The notes under the pieces are model-generated. The model made no database searches, was not told where the DNA came from, and worked only from the letters and a program-made list of their open reading frames with translations. Source: Limnocylindrus sp040397235 (GTDB lineage: Bacteria; Chloroflexota; Limnocylindria; Limnocylindrales; Limnocylindraceae). Taken from it: a stretch of DNA of 64,000 nucleotides. A program made the translations under genes and the position numbers. Below, one piece after another: positions 8,281 to 16,727 of the stretch; positions within the stretch are counted from its first letter, which is position 1; each line of letters starts with the position of its first letter. The stretch lies in assembly GCA_040397235.1 (NCBI GenBank), contig JBBAWH010000005.1, forward strand, positions 42,311 through 106,310. The letters run 5' to 3'.

Positions 8281-9023
8281 CTCTCCTCGCGGAGTTGTCG
8301 CAGGCGCTCATCAAGCACGGCGGTTGCCGCACGAACGCTCCCCATGAGTGGCAGTACCGCCACGAGGGTGAAGGCTCCCCCTGCGATCATGATCACACCC
8401 CTCACGCGCTGGGCGGTAACGATTTCGTTCAGTTGTGCCTGTACGTTGGTGTTCAGCGCCTCGGCGATGCCGAGCGACGGCTGCGCATAGACCCAAGGAG
8501 CCGCCGCGCCGCCCAACAGCCACGCGCCAAGGAGCAGCGCGGCAAGGACACCCCCGAAGGCGAATGGGCCATCGGTGATCAGGCGCGCTACGCGTGCGCG
8601 GCGCACGAGCAGCGCTACCAGACCAACCCACACCACATGCCCAGTGAAGACGAGCAGGGCAACCGGTGGCGTGGCGATTGACTGGGCGAGAAGGAGTGGG
8701 GTCCACGGGAGGCCTCCAGCAAGGATGGCGAGGCGTCGCTCGCGGCTCGAGAGCAGCCCCTCATGCTGCAGGCGCGCCATCCAGCTGAGAACTGCAAGGC
8801 CAGCGGCAACATCGAGAACGACCGCAACGAGGCGAAGGACTGAGAGGGCGAGCTGCTCGCCAAGAATTCCTGGAGCTGAGGCGACGGGATCTGCCGCGTA
8901 GGCGAGGATGTTGTCGCCGCTACGAAAGAGGAGCCACCCGCGCAGCGCGAGCAGCAGTGCACTGGCAACAATCGCGCCGGTAAAGATGGTCTCGTTCTTG
9001 GGGAGGAGTCGGCGAGTGGCCAT
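8277..9023 (-). CDS. Hypothetical multi-pass membrane protein
   Basis: Protein of 248 aa with about six predicted membrane helices, ending in a short charged tail (DERLRQLREES). I recognise no catalytic motif or named family. The start ATG has AGGGG 6 nt upstream; that AGGGG overlaps the TAG stop of the preceding gene, so translation is probably coupled. It is the last gene of a long minus-strand run, and its stop overlaps the convergent aminotransferase stop. Confidence 0.65.
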   Translation of the reverse strand: MATRRLLPKNETIFTGAIVASALLLALRGWLLFRSGDNILAYAADPVASAPGILGEQLALSVLRLVAVVLDVAAGLAVLSWMARLQHEGLLSSRERRLAILAGGLPWTPLLLAQSIATPPVALLVFTGHVVWVGLVALLVRRARVARLITDGPFAFGGVLAALLLGAWLLGGAAAPWVYAQPSLGIAEALNTNVQAQLNEIVTAQRVRGVIMIAGGAFTLVAVLPLMGSVRAATAVLDERLRQLREES

Positions 9024-9031
9024 GTCTGCCC

Positions 9032-9709
9032 CTATCTTGCCGCGCGCGCTGACGAACGTTCATCGGCCCTTTGTAGGGCACTCATAAGCTCCTCACTGAG
9101 CTGAATCTTTGCGATGGCTTGCCGCAAGAGGATCGCGACGGCACTCAAGGCAACCCAGGCAGCTGGTACCCAAATCACCGACTGGGCGTATGTACCTGAA
9201 CTCATCAAGCCAAACACCCAAAGAGGCGCAACGATCAGAGAGAGTCGACCAGCCCAGCGAGCTGAACTGTCGTCAGCCTTGAGGCGCGAAGCGCCCGTGT
9301 GGAGGTGTGCGTCGGCCAGGCTCCTCGTGTGTGCAGCCATCAGGCGACTAGGCTGGCCAATCAGCGGGCCGGGGAGTGCGGCGAGCAGGACCTCACGATT
9401 GATCATCGCCAACGCCACGACGGGTCGCGGCGTTGCGAGTGCGTGGGCATTCCGAAGGCTGGCGGCTAGCCATCGAAGAAGGAAGAACCAAGCCACTGGC
9501 ACCGCACAGAGCACGACAACGTTCGCTGTAAGGACCGTGCTTAAGGCGCGCGAGGCATCATCTTCAGTTGCTCGATTAATTGCGACGAGATCGAGCACCG
9601 AGAAGTAGCCCATGACCGTCCCCGCGGCAATTAGGGCAAGGAGCGCTAACAGGAGGAGTGCACGTCGGGCCGTCGCCGCCTTCGTGGCGGCGGAGAGGTA
9701 GGGGGTCAC
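9032..9709 (-). CDS. Hypothetical membrane protein, possibly DUF4328-like
   Basis: Protein of 225 aa with four to five hydrophobic segments. WFFLLRWLAASLRNAHALA is reminiscent of the FLxWLyrayrNlralg pattern of DUF4328 membrane proteins, but the match is from memory and weak. The C-terminus is charged and helical. The start is a GTG overlapping the pepN stop (GTGA), which indicates translational coupling. No function can be assigned. Confidence 0.6.
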   Translation of the reverse strand: MTPYLSAATKAATARRALLLLALLALIAAGTVMGYFSVLDLVAINRATEDDASRALSTVLTANVVVLCAVPVAWFFLLRWLAASLRNAHALATPRPVVALAMINREVLLAALPGPLIGQPSRLMAAHTRSLADAHLHTGASRLKADDSSARWAGRLSLIVAPLWVFGLMSSGTYAQSVIWVPAAWVALSAVAILLRQAIAKIQLSEELMSALQRADERSSARAAR

Positions 9710-12333
9710 TTGCCGCTAGTGCCCTGCTGTCGCAACACGCGCATCAGGCCATCACGCTCAAGCAGCGCGAAGCGTCGCAGGCGTACCGCGTCAACCGCTG
9801 GGATGCCATGCGCTGGGTCGGCAATGTTCGCAAGGAGTGCGTCAATAGCGGCGAGCATTGATGTTGGTGATCCCCAGAGCCCGAGTGAGGCGCTACGTGT
9901 GACCAGGTCGCGCGCAAACGTTGCGTCGGCTGATCCGAGGGCGAGGAGTGCCGTTGGGATCTGGGCAACATACGGCGCAAGCAGTTGGTGCTGCCACGGC
10001 CAGGCGAACCCGCTCGCGGCGGCGAGTGTCTTACGTACACTGCCGTATCCGCCAGAGCGCAGGATGCGCGCCCATGCCGCGCGCTTCGCCGCAACGTTTG
10101 GCGTAGCTACCTCGGCGGCAAGGAGCGAACGTTCGCCGCGGTCACTCGGGTCGCGCTGCGCCTCTGCCGCAAGTCGTTCCGCAACGTTCGGTGCGCCGAA
10201 TGAGGCCGCGCGTACGAGCAGCGACCAGCGGTGATCCTGATCAATTTCGACGCCGTCGAGTGGCGTCTCGCCGGCCGCAACCTGCCATGTCTCCTCAACA
10301 TCTCGAGGCGTAACTGAGGCCATCACCATGACGCGCGACCAGACGATGCGCATCCCCTCGCTGCCACCGCGGGCTAGCCGGGCGCGTGCGGCATCAACGA
10401 TGAGGCTCCCCCAGCGCTCGCGCTCGCCATCAGGGAGATAGCGAAGCAGGAGGCCGCTCAGCGTTGACTCAACAACGCCCTGCACGATGGATGAGTCAAC
10501 TTCATACGGGAGGCGGTCGATCAGCAGCTGCGCGTAGCGAGGCGCCGGGTAGCGGCCGTCGCGCACGAGCTCGTAGATCGCCATCCAGGTGAGCTGGCGC
10601 AAGAGCCCGTCGGGAATCGACTCCATCCGTGTCTCAGCGAAGCGGAGTGTCGCCTCATCGAGGGCGAGCTTGCCAACGGCGAGGTCGTCGTGATTCGGGA
10701 TCACGGCAAGCGGGAGTGGCCGCCCAGCGGCGCTCGGCACATCGGTGCGCGCCCCGGTCACCAGCACCTCGTGCGGCTCAATGGTCACTGATTGTGCATC
10801 GCCCGGGTAGAGGAGGGCGACGCGCAGGAGGTGTTCGCGCAACACGTTGTCGCCCGAGACGACCTCTTGGGTGACCGTGAGGTTACCGATGGTGCCGCTA
10901 GCGCTCGAGGTAATCAGGGCGCCGAGCCTGTTTGGCCCACTGGTGCGCAGCCACTGTGCCGACCAGTCGGCGAGCGAGACGCCACTCCCCTCTTCGAGCG
11001 AGGCCAGGAAGTCGGCGAGAGTTGCGTTGCCAAACGCGTGTCGCTGGAAGTGGAGGCGTAGCCCTGCAGAGAAGCCAGCGCGTCCGAGACGTGCGCCGAG
11101 CTGCTTCAGCACCGCACCTCCCTTGCCGTAGGTGATTCCGTCGAAGTTCAGGAAGGTCTGGTCCGTATCGGCGACGGTGCCCGCGATCGGGTGTGTCGTT
11201 GGTGAGTCGTCTTCAACCAGCGACCAGCGCTTCAACTGCACGTTGAACTCCTGCCAGGCGGTCGTATGCTCCGACCCCTCGGTCAGGCAGAGGGCGGCCG
11301 CATAGGTGGCGAAGGATTCGTTGAGCCAGAGGTCGTCCCACCAGCGCATCGTGACCAGATTGCCGAACCACATGTGGGCGATCTCGTGGAAGACCACTTC
11401 GGCGAGATCGGTCACGTCGCTCGGCGTTGGCGTGCTCAGGAAGATGTAGCGCTCGGTGTAGGTGATCAGCCCGACGTTCTCCATCGCGCCAACGTTGAAC
11501 TCGGGGCAGTAGACGTGGTCGAGCTTCTCAAATGGGTACTCGCGACCGAAGAGTTCACCGAAGTAGGTGAACGCTTGGCTCGTCATCTTCTGGAAGAGGT
11601 CGTACGAGAGGTGCCTCTCTAGGGAGCCACGCGACCAGAGGCCGACCTGCACTGGGGTGGCGCGGCCTGGGATGGCCACCTCAAAGCGTCGCCCAACAAA
11701 CGGGCCGGCGGCGAAGGCGAAGAGATAGCTCGCAAGTGGCGGGGTCTCGGCGAAGGTGTGCAGCGTGCCGCCAGCACCATCGGCGCTCGTCGCTGTTTCG
11801 GCGCCATTGCCGAAGACCCGCCATGCGGCGGGGGCGGCGACCACCAACGAGAGCTTCGCCTTGATGTCGGGCTGATCGAAGATCGGCGCCATGCGATGTG
11901 CCTCATACGGCTCAAAGTTCGTATACACGTATTCGGCCTGATCTTCGGGATCGATGAAACGGAAGACGCCATCGCCACCAGAGTCGTAGGTGTTTTCGTA
12001 GGACACGTCGAAGAGGTTCTCGGAACCCGCCTTTAGGTGGGCAGCTGGCAGCGTGAGGCGATACCCGCTCCACTCAGGGGCGTCGATGACCACGCCGTTA
12101 AGCGTGAGGCTGTGGATGGTGCGCCCGCGGAAGCAGAGGAAGATCGGCCCAGTGTGCCCAGCGGCGAGAGAGAAGCGTGTAACGAGGTGCCCACGGAAGG
12201 TCGCCACGTTCGCAGCGAGGTCGAGCCGAAGCTCGTAGCGCACATCACCCACAGCGGCGGCGCGGGCGGCAGCCTCAACTTGCGTCAAGAGGTCGCGGGC
12301 CTCGGCTCCGGGGGTTTCAATGGTCAGGCTCAT
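9706..12333 (-). CDS. pepN: Aminopeptidase N, M1 family zinc metallopeptidase
   Basis: Cytoplasmic zinc exopeptidase that removes N-terminal residues from peptides. The substrate-binding motif GAMEN is at 282-286, and the zinc site HEIAH at 316-320 with the third ligand Glu339 gives a complete HEXXH-X18-E. At 875 aa it fits the actinobacterial-type M1 family with a C-terminal ERAP-like helical domain. The start has AGGA 7 nt upstream; this overlaps the TAG stop of the nicotinate phosphoribosyltransferase gene 9 nt away. The role is likely turnover of imported or recycled peptides. Confidence 0.93.
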   Translation of the reverse strand: MSLTIETPGAEARDLLTQVEAAARAAAVGDVRYELRLDLAANVATFRGHLVTRFSLAAGHTGPIFLCFRGRTIHSLTLNGVVIDAPEWSGYRLTLPAAHLKAGSENLFDVSYENTYDSGGDGVFRFIDPEDQAEYVYTNFEPYEAHRMAPIFDQPDIKAKLSLVVAAPAAWRVFGNGAETATSADGAGGTLHTFAETPPLASYLFAFAAGPFVGRRFEVAIPGRATPVQVGLWSRGSLERHLSYDLFQKMTSQAFTYFGELFGREYPFEKLDHVYCPEFNVGAMENVGLITYTERYIFLSTPTPSDVTDLAEVVFHEIAHMWFGNLVTMRWWDDLWLNESFATYAAALCLTEGSEHTTAWQEFNVQLKRWSLVEDDSPTTHPIAGTVADTDQTFLNFDGITYGKGGAVLKQLGARLGRAGFSAGLRLHFQRHAFGNATLADFLASLEEGSGVSLADWSAQWLRTSGPNRLGALITSSASGTIGNLTVTQEVVSGDNVLREHLLRVALLYPGDAQSVTIEPHEVLVTGARTDVPSAAGRPLPLAVIPNHDDLAVGKLALDEATLRFAETRMESIPDGLLRQLTWMAIYELVRDGRYPAPRYAQLLIDRLPYEVDSSIVQGVVESTLSGLLLRYLPDGERERWGSLIVDAARARLARGGSEGMRIVWSRVMVMASVTPRDVEETWQVAAGETPLDGVEIDQDHRWSLLVRAASFGAPNVAERLAAEAQRDPSDRGERSLLAAEVATPNVAAKRAAWARILRSGGYGSVRKTLAAASGFAWPWQHQLLAPYVAQIPTALLALGSADATFARDLVTRSASLGLWGSPTSMLAAIDALLANIADPAHGIPAVDAVRLRRFALLERDGLMRVLRQQGTSGK

Positions 12334-12342
12334 CGCCAGATC

Positions 12343-13413
12343 CTAGCGGGTCGCTGGGGTGAGGGCGGCACGCCAAGCGGCTAGATCAACCTCGCGGAGC
12401 CGCGGCGATGCGGTCGCCCCCGACGGTCGCCCGCGCTTCCCAATCGGCTGGCCGTCAATCTCATGAATGTCAGCGGTGAAGTCAATCGGTCGAATCCCCG
12501 AAATCGCACTCCCAACGGCATAGGTGTCCACGCGTGATCCCGCAGCCTTGAATTCGGCGATGCGCTCCAGCGAGAGGCCACCCGAGATGACGATCTGTGC
12601 CGCCGTTGCACCGGCGGCATCGAGAGCGGCGCGCACCTCTGCGACAAGGGCGGGCGTTACCCCACCAAGCTCACTTGCACGATCGAGCCGCACGCCACTA
12701 AGTTTGCTCCCCAGCGCTGCAGCGACACGCGCCGACTCCTCGGACTCATCGCGGAAGGTGTCAACGAGCACGATGCGCGGAACCTCGCTCTCAATCTGGC
12801 GATCGAAGGCGAGTGCAGCTTCGACCGTGTCGCCGTAGATCAGCACCAGCGCATGTGGCATGGTGCCAACTGCCAGCCGACCAGCGCGAGAGCTCCCCGC
12901 CGTCGTCGACGCGCTCGTCGCACCGCCAATGATCGCGGCGTAGTCGAGCCGATCGGCAACGTTGGGGTGCACGTGGCGCGCGCCGAAGGCGATCACGGGG
13001 GTTGGTGCAGCAGCCTCGACGATGGCGCGCGCGGCGGTCGCCCAGCCGGTGCCGTGGGCCATCATTCCCAAATACGCCGTCTCAAGGCGTGCGATCGACT
13101 GATATGGCGCACGAATGCGTAAGACGACCTCTTTCACCTCAATTTGATCGCCATCCTTCAGCGCCCAGACCGTGGCGCGGCCGGCGGCTGCATCGGCCTC
13201 GAGTGCGAGTGAGAGGAGCCCCTTCGCCTCATCGATGCCGCAGAGGGTGGCGCCGGCGCGACGACAGAAGACCTCCAACGTTACGACTGGATTACGCCCC
13301 TCCCCCGCCAACACACGTTCGGTGCGCAGGAAGTAGACATCGGCGTTCTCGCCGATCAGGAGCGCAGGAAGCGGCCGTGGGACGGGTCGCGTGGGGAGAT
13401 CAAGTTCTGCCAT
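12343..13413 (-). CDS. pncB: Nicotinate phosphoribosyltransferase
   Basis: Enzyme of the NAD salvage pathway (nicotinate + PRPP to nicotinate mononucleotide). It shows the NAPRTase fold pattern: ENADVYFLRTERVL near the N-terminus, AYLGMMAHGTGWATAA, the GARHVHP motif and the phosphate-binding C-terminal barrel with VISGGLS and YAVGSAISG. The short form of 356 aa is typical of the archaeal/Thermoplasma-like subfamily. I start at ATG 13413 (MAELDLPTRP). A longer frame exists, but it lacks conservation and overlaps the upstream gene. Confidence 0.85.
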   Translation of the reverse strand: MAELDLPTRPVPRPLPALLIGENADVYFLRTERVLAGEGRNPVVTLEVFCRRAGATLCGIDEAKGLLSLALEADAAAGRATVWALKDGDQIEVKEVVLRIRAPYQSIARLETAYLGMMAHGTGWATAARAIVEAAAPTPVIAFGARHVHPNVADRLDYAAIIGGATSASTTAGSSRAGRLAVGTMPHALVLIYGDTVEAALAFDRQIESEVPRIVLVDTFRDESEESARVAAALGSKLSGVRLDRASELGGVTPALVAEVRAALDAAGATAAQIVISGGLSLERIAEFKAAGSRVDTYAVGSAISGIRPIDFTADIHEIDGQPIGKRGRPSGATASPRLREVDLAAWRAALTPATR

Positions 13414-13448
13414 AGGCGAAGCATAGCCCTGCGGCGAGCGGTCGGAGG

Positions 13449-13958
13449 CTACCCCTCCAGACGATCGGCGAGATCGGGGACGGCGCGCAAGAGGGGCTGG
13501 TTCCGGCGCGGAGAACCGTCGTCGGCGGGGATACGGCCGCCGATCCAGATCCATGCGGCGGTCTCATCGAGGAGGCGATCCGCAATCAACACCGTACGGG
13601 CGAGTGCCTCGACTAGGTCATGCTCGGTCGCCTGTTCGGCGCGCAGCTCAATACTGAGCACCGGCCGGCCATCTTCGGCAATGCCGAACTTCGCAAAGAG
13701 ATACTTGTCGTTCCACTCCAAGAGTCGGCGATACGCCTTGCGTAAGCCGTCACCGAGCGGTGGCGCCAGATGCGCCCACACCACAAGGACGCCACCAGGG
13801 CGCGCATCGTGAATGAGCGAGAGGCGCAAGGCACGGCGGCGCTCTCCATCGAGCTCAAGATCCCACACCGTTGCATCATCGCGTCGGTGTGGTGCGGGCA
13901 CCACGACACCATGCCGTTCGAGCAGCGCGGGGATTGATGCGACCTGCAGGAGTGTCAC
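13449..13958 (-). CDS. YbjN-like domain protein
   Basis: Small 169-aa soluble protein with the pattern of the YbjN/type III chaperone-like fold: LLEWNDKYLFAKFGIAEDG, then LSIELRAEQATEHDLVEALARTVLIADRL. Members of this group are thought to bind or stabilise other proteins; no specific partner is known here. It starts with GTG 4 nt after the glgC stop, so it is likely co-translated with glgC. The C-terminal 30 residues look disordered. Confidence 0.6.
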   Translation of the reverse strand: MTLLQVASIPALLERHGVVVPAPHRRDDATVWDLELDGERRRALRLSLIHDARPGGVLVVWAHLAPPLGDGLRKAYRRLLEWNDKYLFAKFGIAEDGRPVLSIELRAEQATEHDLVEALARTVLIADRLLDETAAWIWIGGRIPADDGSPRRNQPLLRAVPDLADRLEG

Positions 13959-13962
13959 GTGG

Positions 13963-15294
13963 CTACCGCGCCGTGCGGCGCTGGTTCCAGGTGCGCCCAG
14001 CCTTGATCGTTGCGCCGGCCTTCACGCTGCCAGAGTCGGGCCAATCGCTCAGGCTGGCCTCGGCATCCACCAAGACGTTGCGGCCAACCGATGCGCCGTC
14101 AGGCACCTCAGCCTGCTTGCCAATGACAACGAGACCAGTCGCAAGCATCTCGGGGTTGGCGCGGTTCGGTGCACCTGGCAGCTCGCCGGCGCCGATCTTT
14201 GCGTCGCGCCCAATGCGCACCTCTTTGTCGATGATGGCGTGATCAATGACGGCGCCACGCCCAATCACGGCATCGAACATCACGATGCTATCGCGCACGA
14301 TCGCGCCCCGACCGACGCGCACACCAGGCGAAAGGACGCTGCGCTCCACGATCCCCTCAATCACACAGCCGTGCGAAATCATCGAACGCTCGACGCGGGC
14401 GTCGGCGCCGATTCGTGCGGGGGCTCGCTCCTCGGAGCGGGTGAGGATCAGCCAATCGCGCTCGTAGAGGTCGAGCTCGGGCTTCGCCTCGAGGAGCGCC
14501 ATGTTCGCGTCGAAGTAGGCGGGGAGGGTCCCCACGTCTTGCCAGTAGCCGCGGAATCGATGGGCCATCACCTTTGCGCCACCGGCGAGCATTGCCGGCA
14601 ACACGTTGGCGCCGAAGTCGGGGCGTGCCTCATCGAGCCACGCGGCCAGCGCATCGGCGGTAAAGGCGTAGATCCCCATGCTGGCGAGGCGACTGGTTGG
14701 CCGCTTCGGCTTCTCCTGGAAGCCGGTGATGTGGCTCCGCTCATCCATGTCGACCACACCCATGCGGCGCGCATCATTGAGGCTCACCTCGCGCACCGAG
14801 ACGGTCACGTCGGCACCACTGCGCTGGTGGGCAGTAATGAGGCGCTCGTAATCCATCTTGTAGATGTGGTCGCCGGCGAGCACGAGCACGGTCTCGGCAC
14901 CACTCGCCACCACTTCACGAAGGTTCTGCCGCACCGCATCCGCCGTGCCACTGTACCAGTTGGCGGTATTGCCACGACCGACCTGCGGCTGCAGGAGCCG
15001 CACGCCGCCGATGGTGCGATCGAGATCCCACGCCCGACCGCGGCCGATATGGTCGTTCAGCGACCGAGGGTTGTACTGCGTGAGCACCAGCACGTCATCA
15101 ATGCCGCTGTTCACACAGTTTGAGAGGGTGAAGTCGATGATCCGGTACTTGCCGCCGAATGGCACGGCGGGCTTTGCCCGAACGCCTGAGAGCACGCCCA
15201 GCCGGTTCCCCTCACCGCCGGCAAGGATCACCGCAACGGTGCGATCAGTACGCAGAGCAGGCTCCCCCAGGAAGGTACTTCTGAATGCAGACAT
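13963..15294 (-). CDS. glgC: Glucose-1-phosphate adenylyltransferase
   Basis: Makes ADP-glucose for glycogen synthesis. The N-terminal nucleotidyltransferase motif is present (AVILAGGEGNRLGVLSGV), followed by AKPAVPFGGKYRIIDFTLSN and YFDANMALLE. The C-terminal part is a left-handed beta-helix with hexapeptide-like repeats (RIGADARVERSMIS and following). At 443 aa it is slightly longer than the usual 400-430. The start lies 50 nt inside the upstream peptidase gene; no better ATG or GTG precedes the conserved motif, and no clear ribosome site is seen. No other glycogen gene is adjacent. Confidence 0.92.
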   Translation of the reverse strand: MSAFRSTFLGEPALRTDRTVAVILAGGEGNRLGVLSGVRAKPAVPFGGKYRIIDFTLSNCVNSGIDDVLVLTQYNPRSLNDHIGRGRAWDLDRTIGGVRLLQPQVGRGNTANWYSGTADAVRQNLREVVASGAETVLVLAGDHIYKMDYERLITAHQRSGADVTVSVREVSLNDARRMGVVDMDERSHITGFQEKPKRPTSRLASMGIYAFTADALAAWLDEARPDFGANVLPAMLAGGAKVMAHRFRGYWQDVGTLPAYFDANMALLEAKPELDLYERDWLILTRSEERAPARIGADARVERSMISHGCVIEGIVERSVLSPGVRVGRGAIVRDSIVMFDAVIGRGAVIDHAIIDKEVRIGRDAKIGAGELPGAPNRANPEMLATGLVVIGKQAEVPDGASVGRNVLVDAEASLSDWPDSGSVKAGATIKAGRTWNQRRTAR

Positions 15295-16687
15295 ATTTGC
15301 CGTTCAGCAAGAGCGAGAGGTGAAGGTGAGGTCCGGTGACGTTCCCGGTTGAACCAACAAAGCCAATCAGCTGCCCAGCCGCCACAAACTCACCCGCCTT
15401 CACGCGCCACTTCGGCTGACTAGAAACCTTCCCATCACCGATGTGCGCGTAGATAGAGACCATGCTCTTTGAATGGGCGATCCAAATCCAGGCGAGTGGG
15501 CGCATCCCCTTCCAGACGACGCAGTAGCTACAGATTCCGGCGATCATCACCTTCCCGCTCGCGGCCGCATAGAGTGGCGTGCCAGGTGCAGCGGCGATAT
15601 CCACGCCGTTGTGCAGGTATGGATACGCCGACGGGCAGGTGGAACTCCTCGGATAGATCTTCCAGCTAACGCAGCCGAACTTTTGCGAGATATATGGCCG
15701 AGTGCCGCCAACCGGCTTGATGAAACTGGATCCGTTATGGACGATCGGCCACGTCCAACCACCCTTGTAGACGGTGGGGAGACCGGAGCCGAACTGGCCC
15801 TTGAGCAGCGCATTTACCGTTGCGGTGACGCGCGCCTCTTCGACCTTCAGGGCAGCAACGGCGGCGGCGAGCTTCTTCTTGTCGGCAATCACCTTCTCCA
15901 TTGCCACCTTCTGCGCGGCGATTGCCCTCTTCTGCGCAGCGATCGCGGCGGCAAGTCGTGCCTTTGCCGCATTCAACAGTGACACCTGCTTATCGAGCGC
16001 CGCCTTCTGTTTTGCGGCAGCAACGCGCAGCTTCTCCGTTGCGGCGCGATTGACACGAACCTGATCTTCAATCTCCGCAAGGCGCGCCGCGTCACGACTA
16101 ATGCCGTCCGCGAGCTTCACATCCTCTGCGCCGAGGGCGTTGAACCCGGCGATGTCGAGCAGGATGTCGGTAAAGCTCTGACTGGAGAGCAGAACCCACA
16201 GCGGTGGCGTCTGGTCGGTGATGTACGCCTCGCGGATGCGAGAGGCCAAAATCGCCTGACGTGCCGCAAGGTCACGGGCTTTCGCCTGTTGCGCCTTCAC
16301 CAGCCGACTGATCTCAGCGTCAAGCGCGTTCACCGCCGCGTTCAGCTTATTCAGGCCAGCCTGTGCCTGCTGCACCGCGGTCGTGAGCTGTGCCACCTGC
16401 GTCGTGATGCTTGTCAGCGTTGCGGTGTTCTTGGCCAGGGCTGCAGAGGTGGAGGCGAGCTGCGCCGTGAGGGCACCCTGCTGCGCGATCAGTGCATCGA
16501 GCGCCTTCTGTTGGGCGGCGAGCTGCGCGGCGAGCGCCTTCTGTTGGGCGAGGGCGTCATCGAGAGGGTCGCCGCGAACCGGTCCAGCCTGTGCCAAGCC
16601 GAGGCCAACAATAAGGAGAGGGATGGTGAGCAGGACGCCGAGTCGGGCGCGCCAGGTACGTTGCTTCTGCGCAGGCGGGTGCTCCAT
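15245..16687 (-). CDS. Secreted M23 peptidoglycan endopeptidase with coiled coil (EnvC/PcsB-like)
   Basis: Exported cell-wall hydrolase or division-site activator. The signal peptide or membrane anchor is at about residues 10-35. A long Ala/Gln/Lys-rich coiled coil follows to about residue 290. The C-terminal LytM/M23 domain has the zinc residues HNGVDIA and GPHLHLS. I choose ATG 16687 because an excellent ribosome site (GAGAGGAGGT) lies 6 nt before it; the longer frame is poor. Coiled-coil M23 proteins are often controlled by FtsEX, but no ftsEX is here. Two Cys pairs in the catalytic part may form disulfides. Confidence 0.88.
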   Translation of the reverse strand: MEHPPAQKQRTWRARLGVLLTIPLLIVGLGLAQAGPVRGDPLDDALAQQKALAAQLAAQQKALDALIAQQGALTAQLASTSAALAKNTATLTSITTQVAQLTTAVQQAQAGLNKLNAAVNALDAEISRLVKAQQAKARDLAARQAILASRIREAYITDQTPPLWVLLSSQSFTDILLDIAGFNALGAEDVKLADGISRDAARLAEIEDQVRVNRAATEKLRVAAAKQKAALDKQVSLLNAAKARLAAAIAAQKRAIAAQKVAMEKVIADKKKLAAAVAALKVEEARVTATVNALLKGQFGSGLPTVYKGGWTWPIVHNGSSFIKPVGGTRPYISQKFGCVSWKIYPRSSTCPSAYPYLHNGVDIAAAPGTPLYAAASGKVMIAGICSYCVVWKGMRPLAWIWIAHSKSMVSIYAHIGDGKVSSQPKWRVKAGEFVAAGQLIGFVGSTGNVTGPHLHLSLLLNGKYVCIQKYLPGGACSAY

Positions 16688-16727
16688 CTGTGACCTCCTC
16701 TCCTCCGCTACGGCAAGAGTATCAGCC

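Noticed and set aside
13813..15123. Open frame of 436 codons on the plus strand
   Set aside because: Antisense to glgC; composition is typical of a shadow frame and there is no ribosome site or motif.
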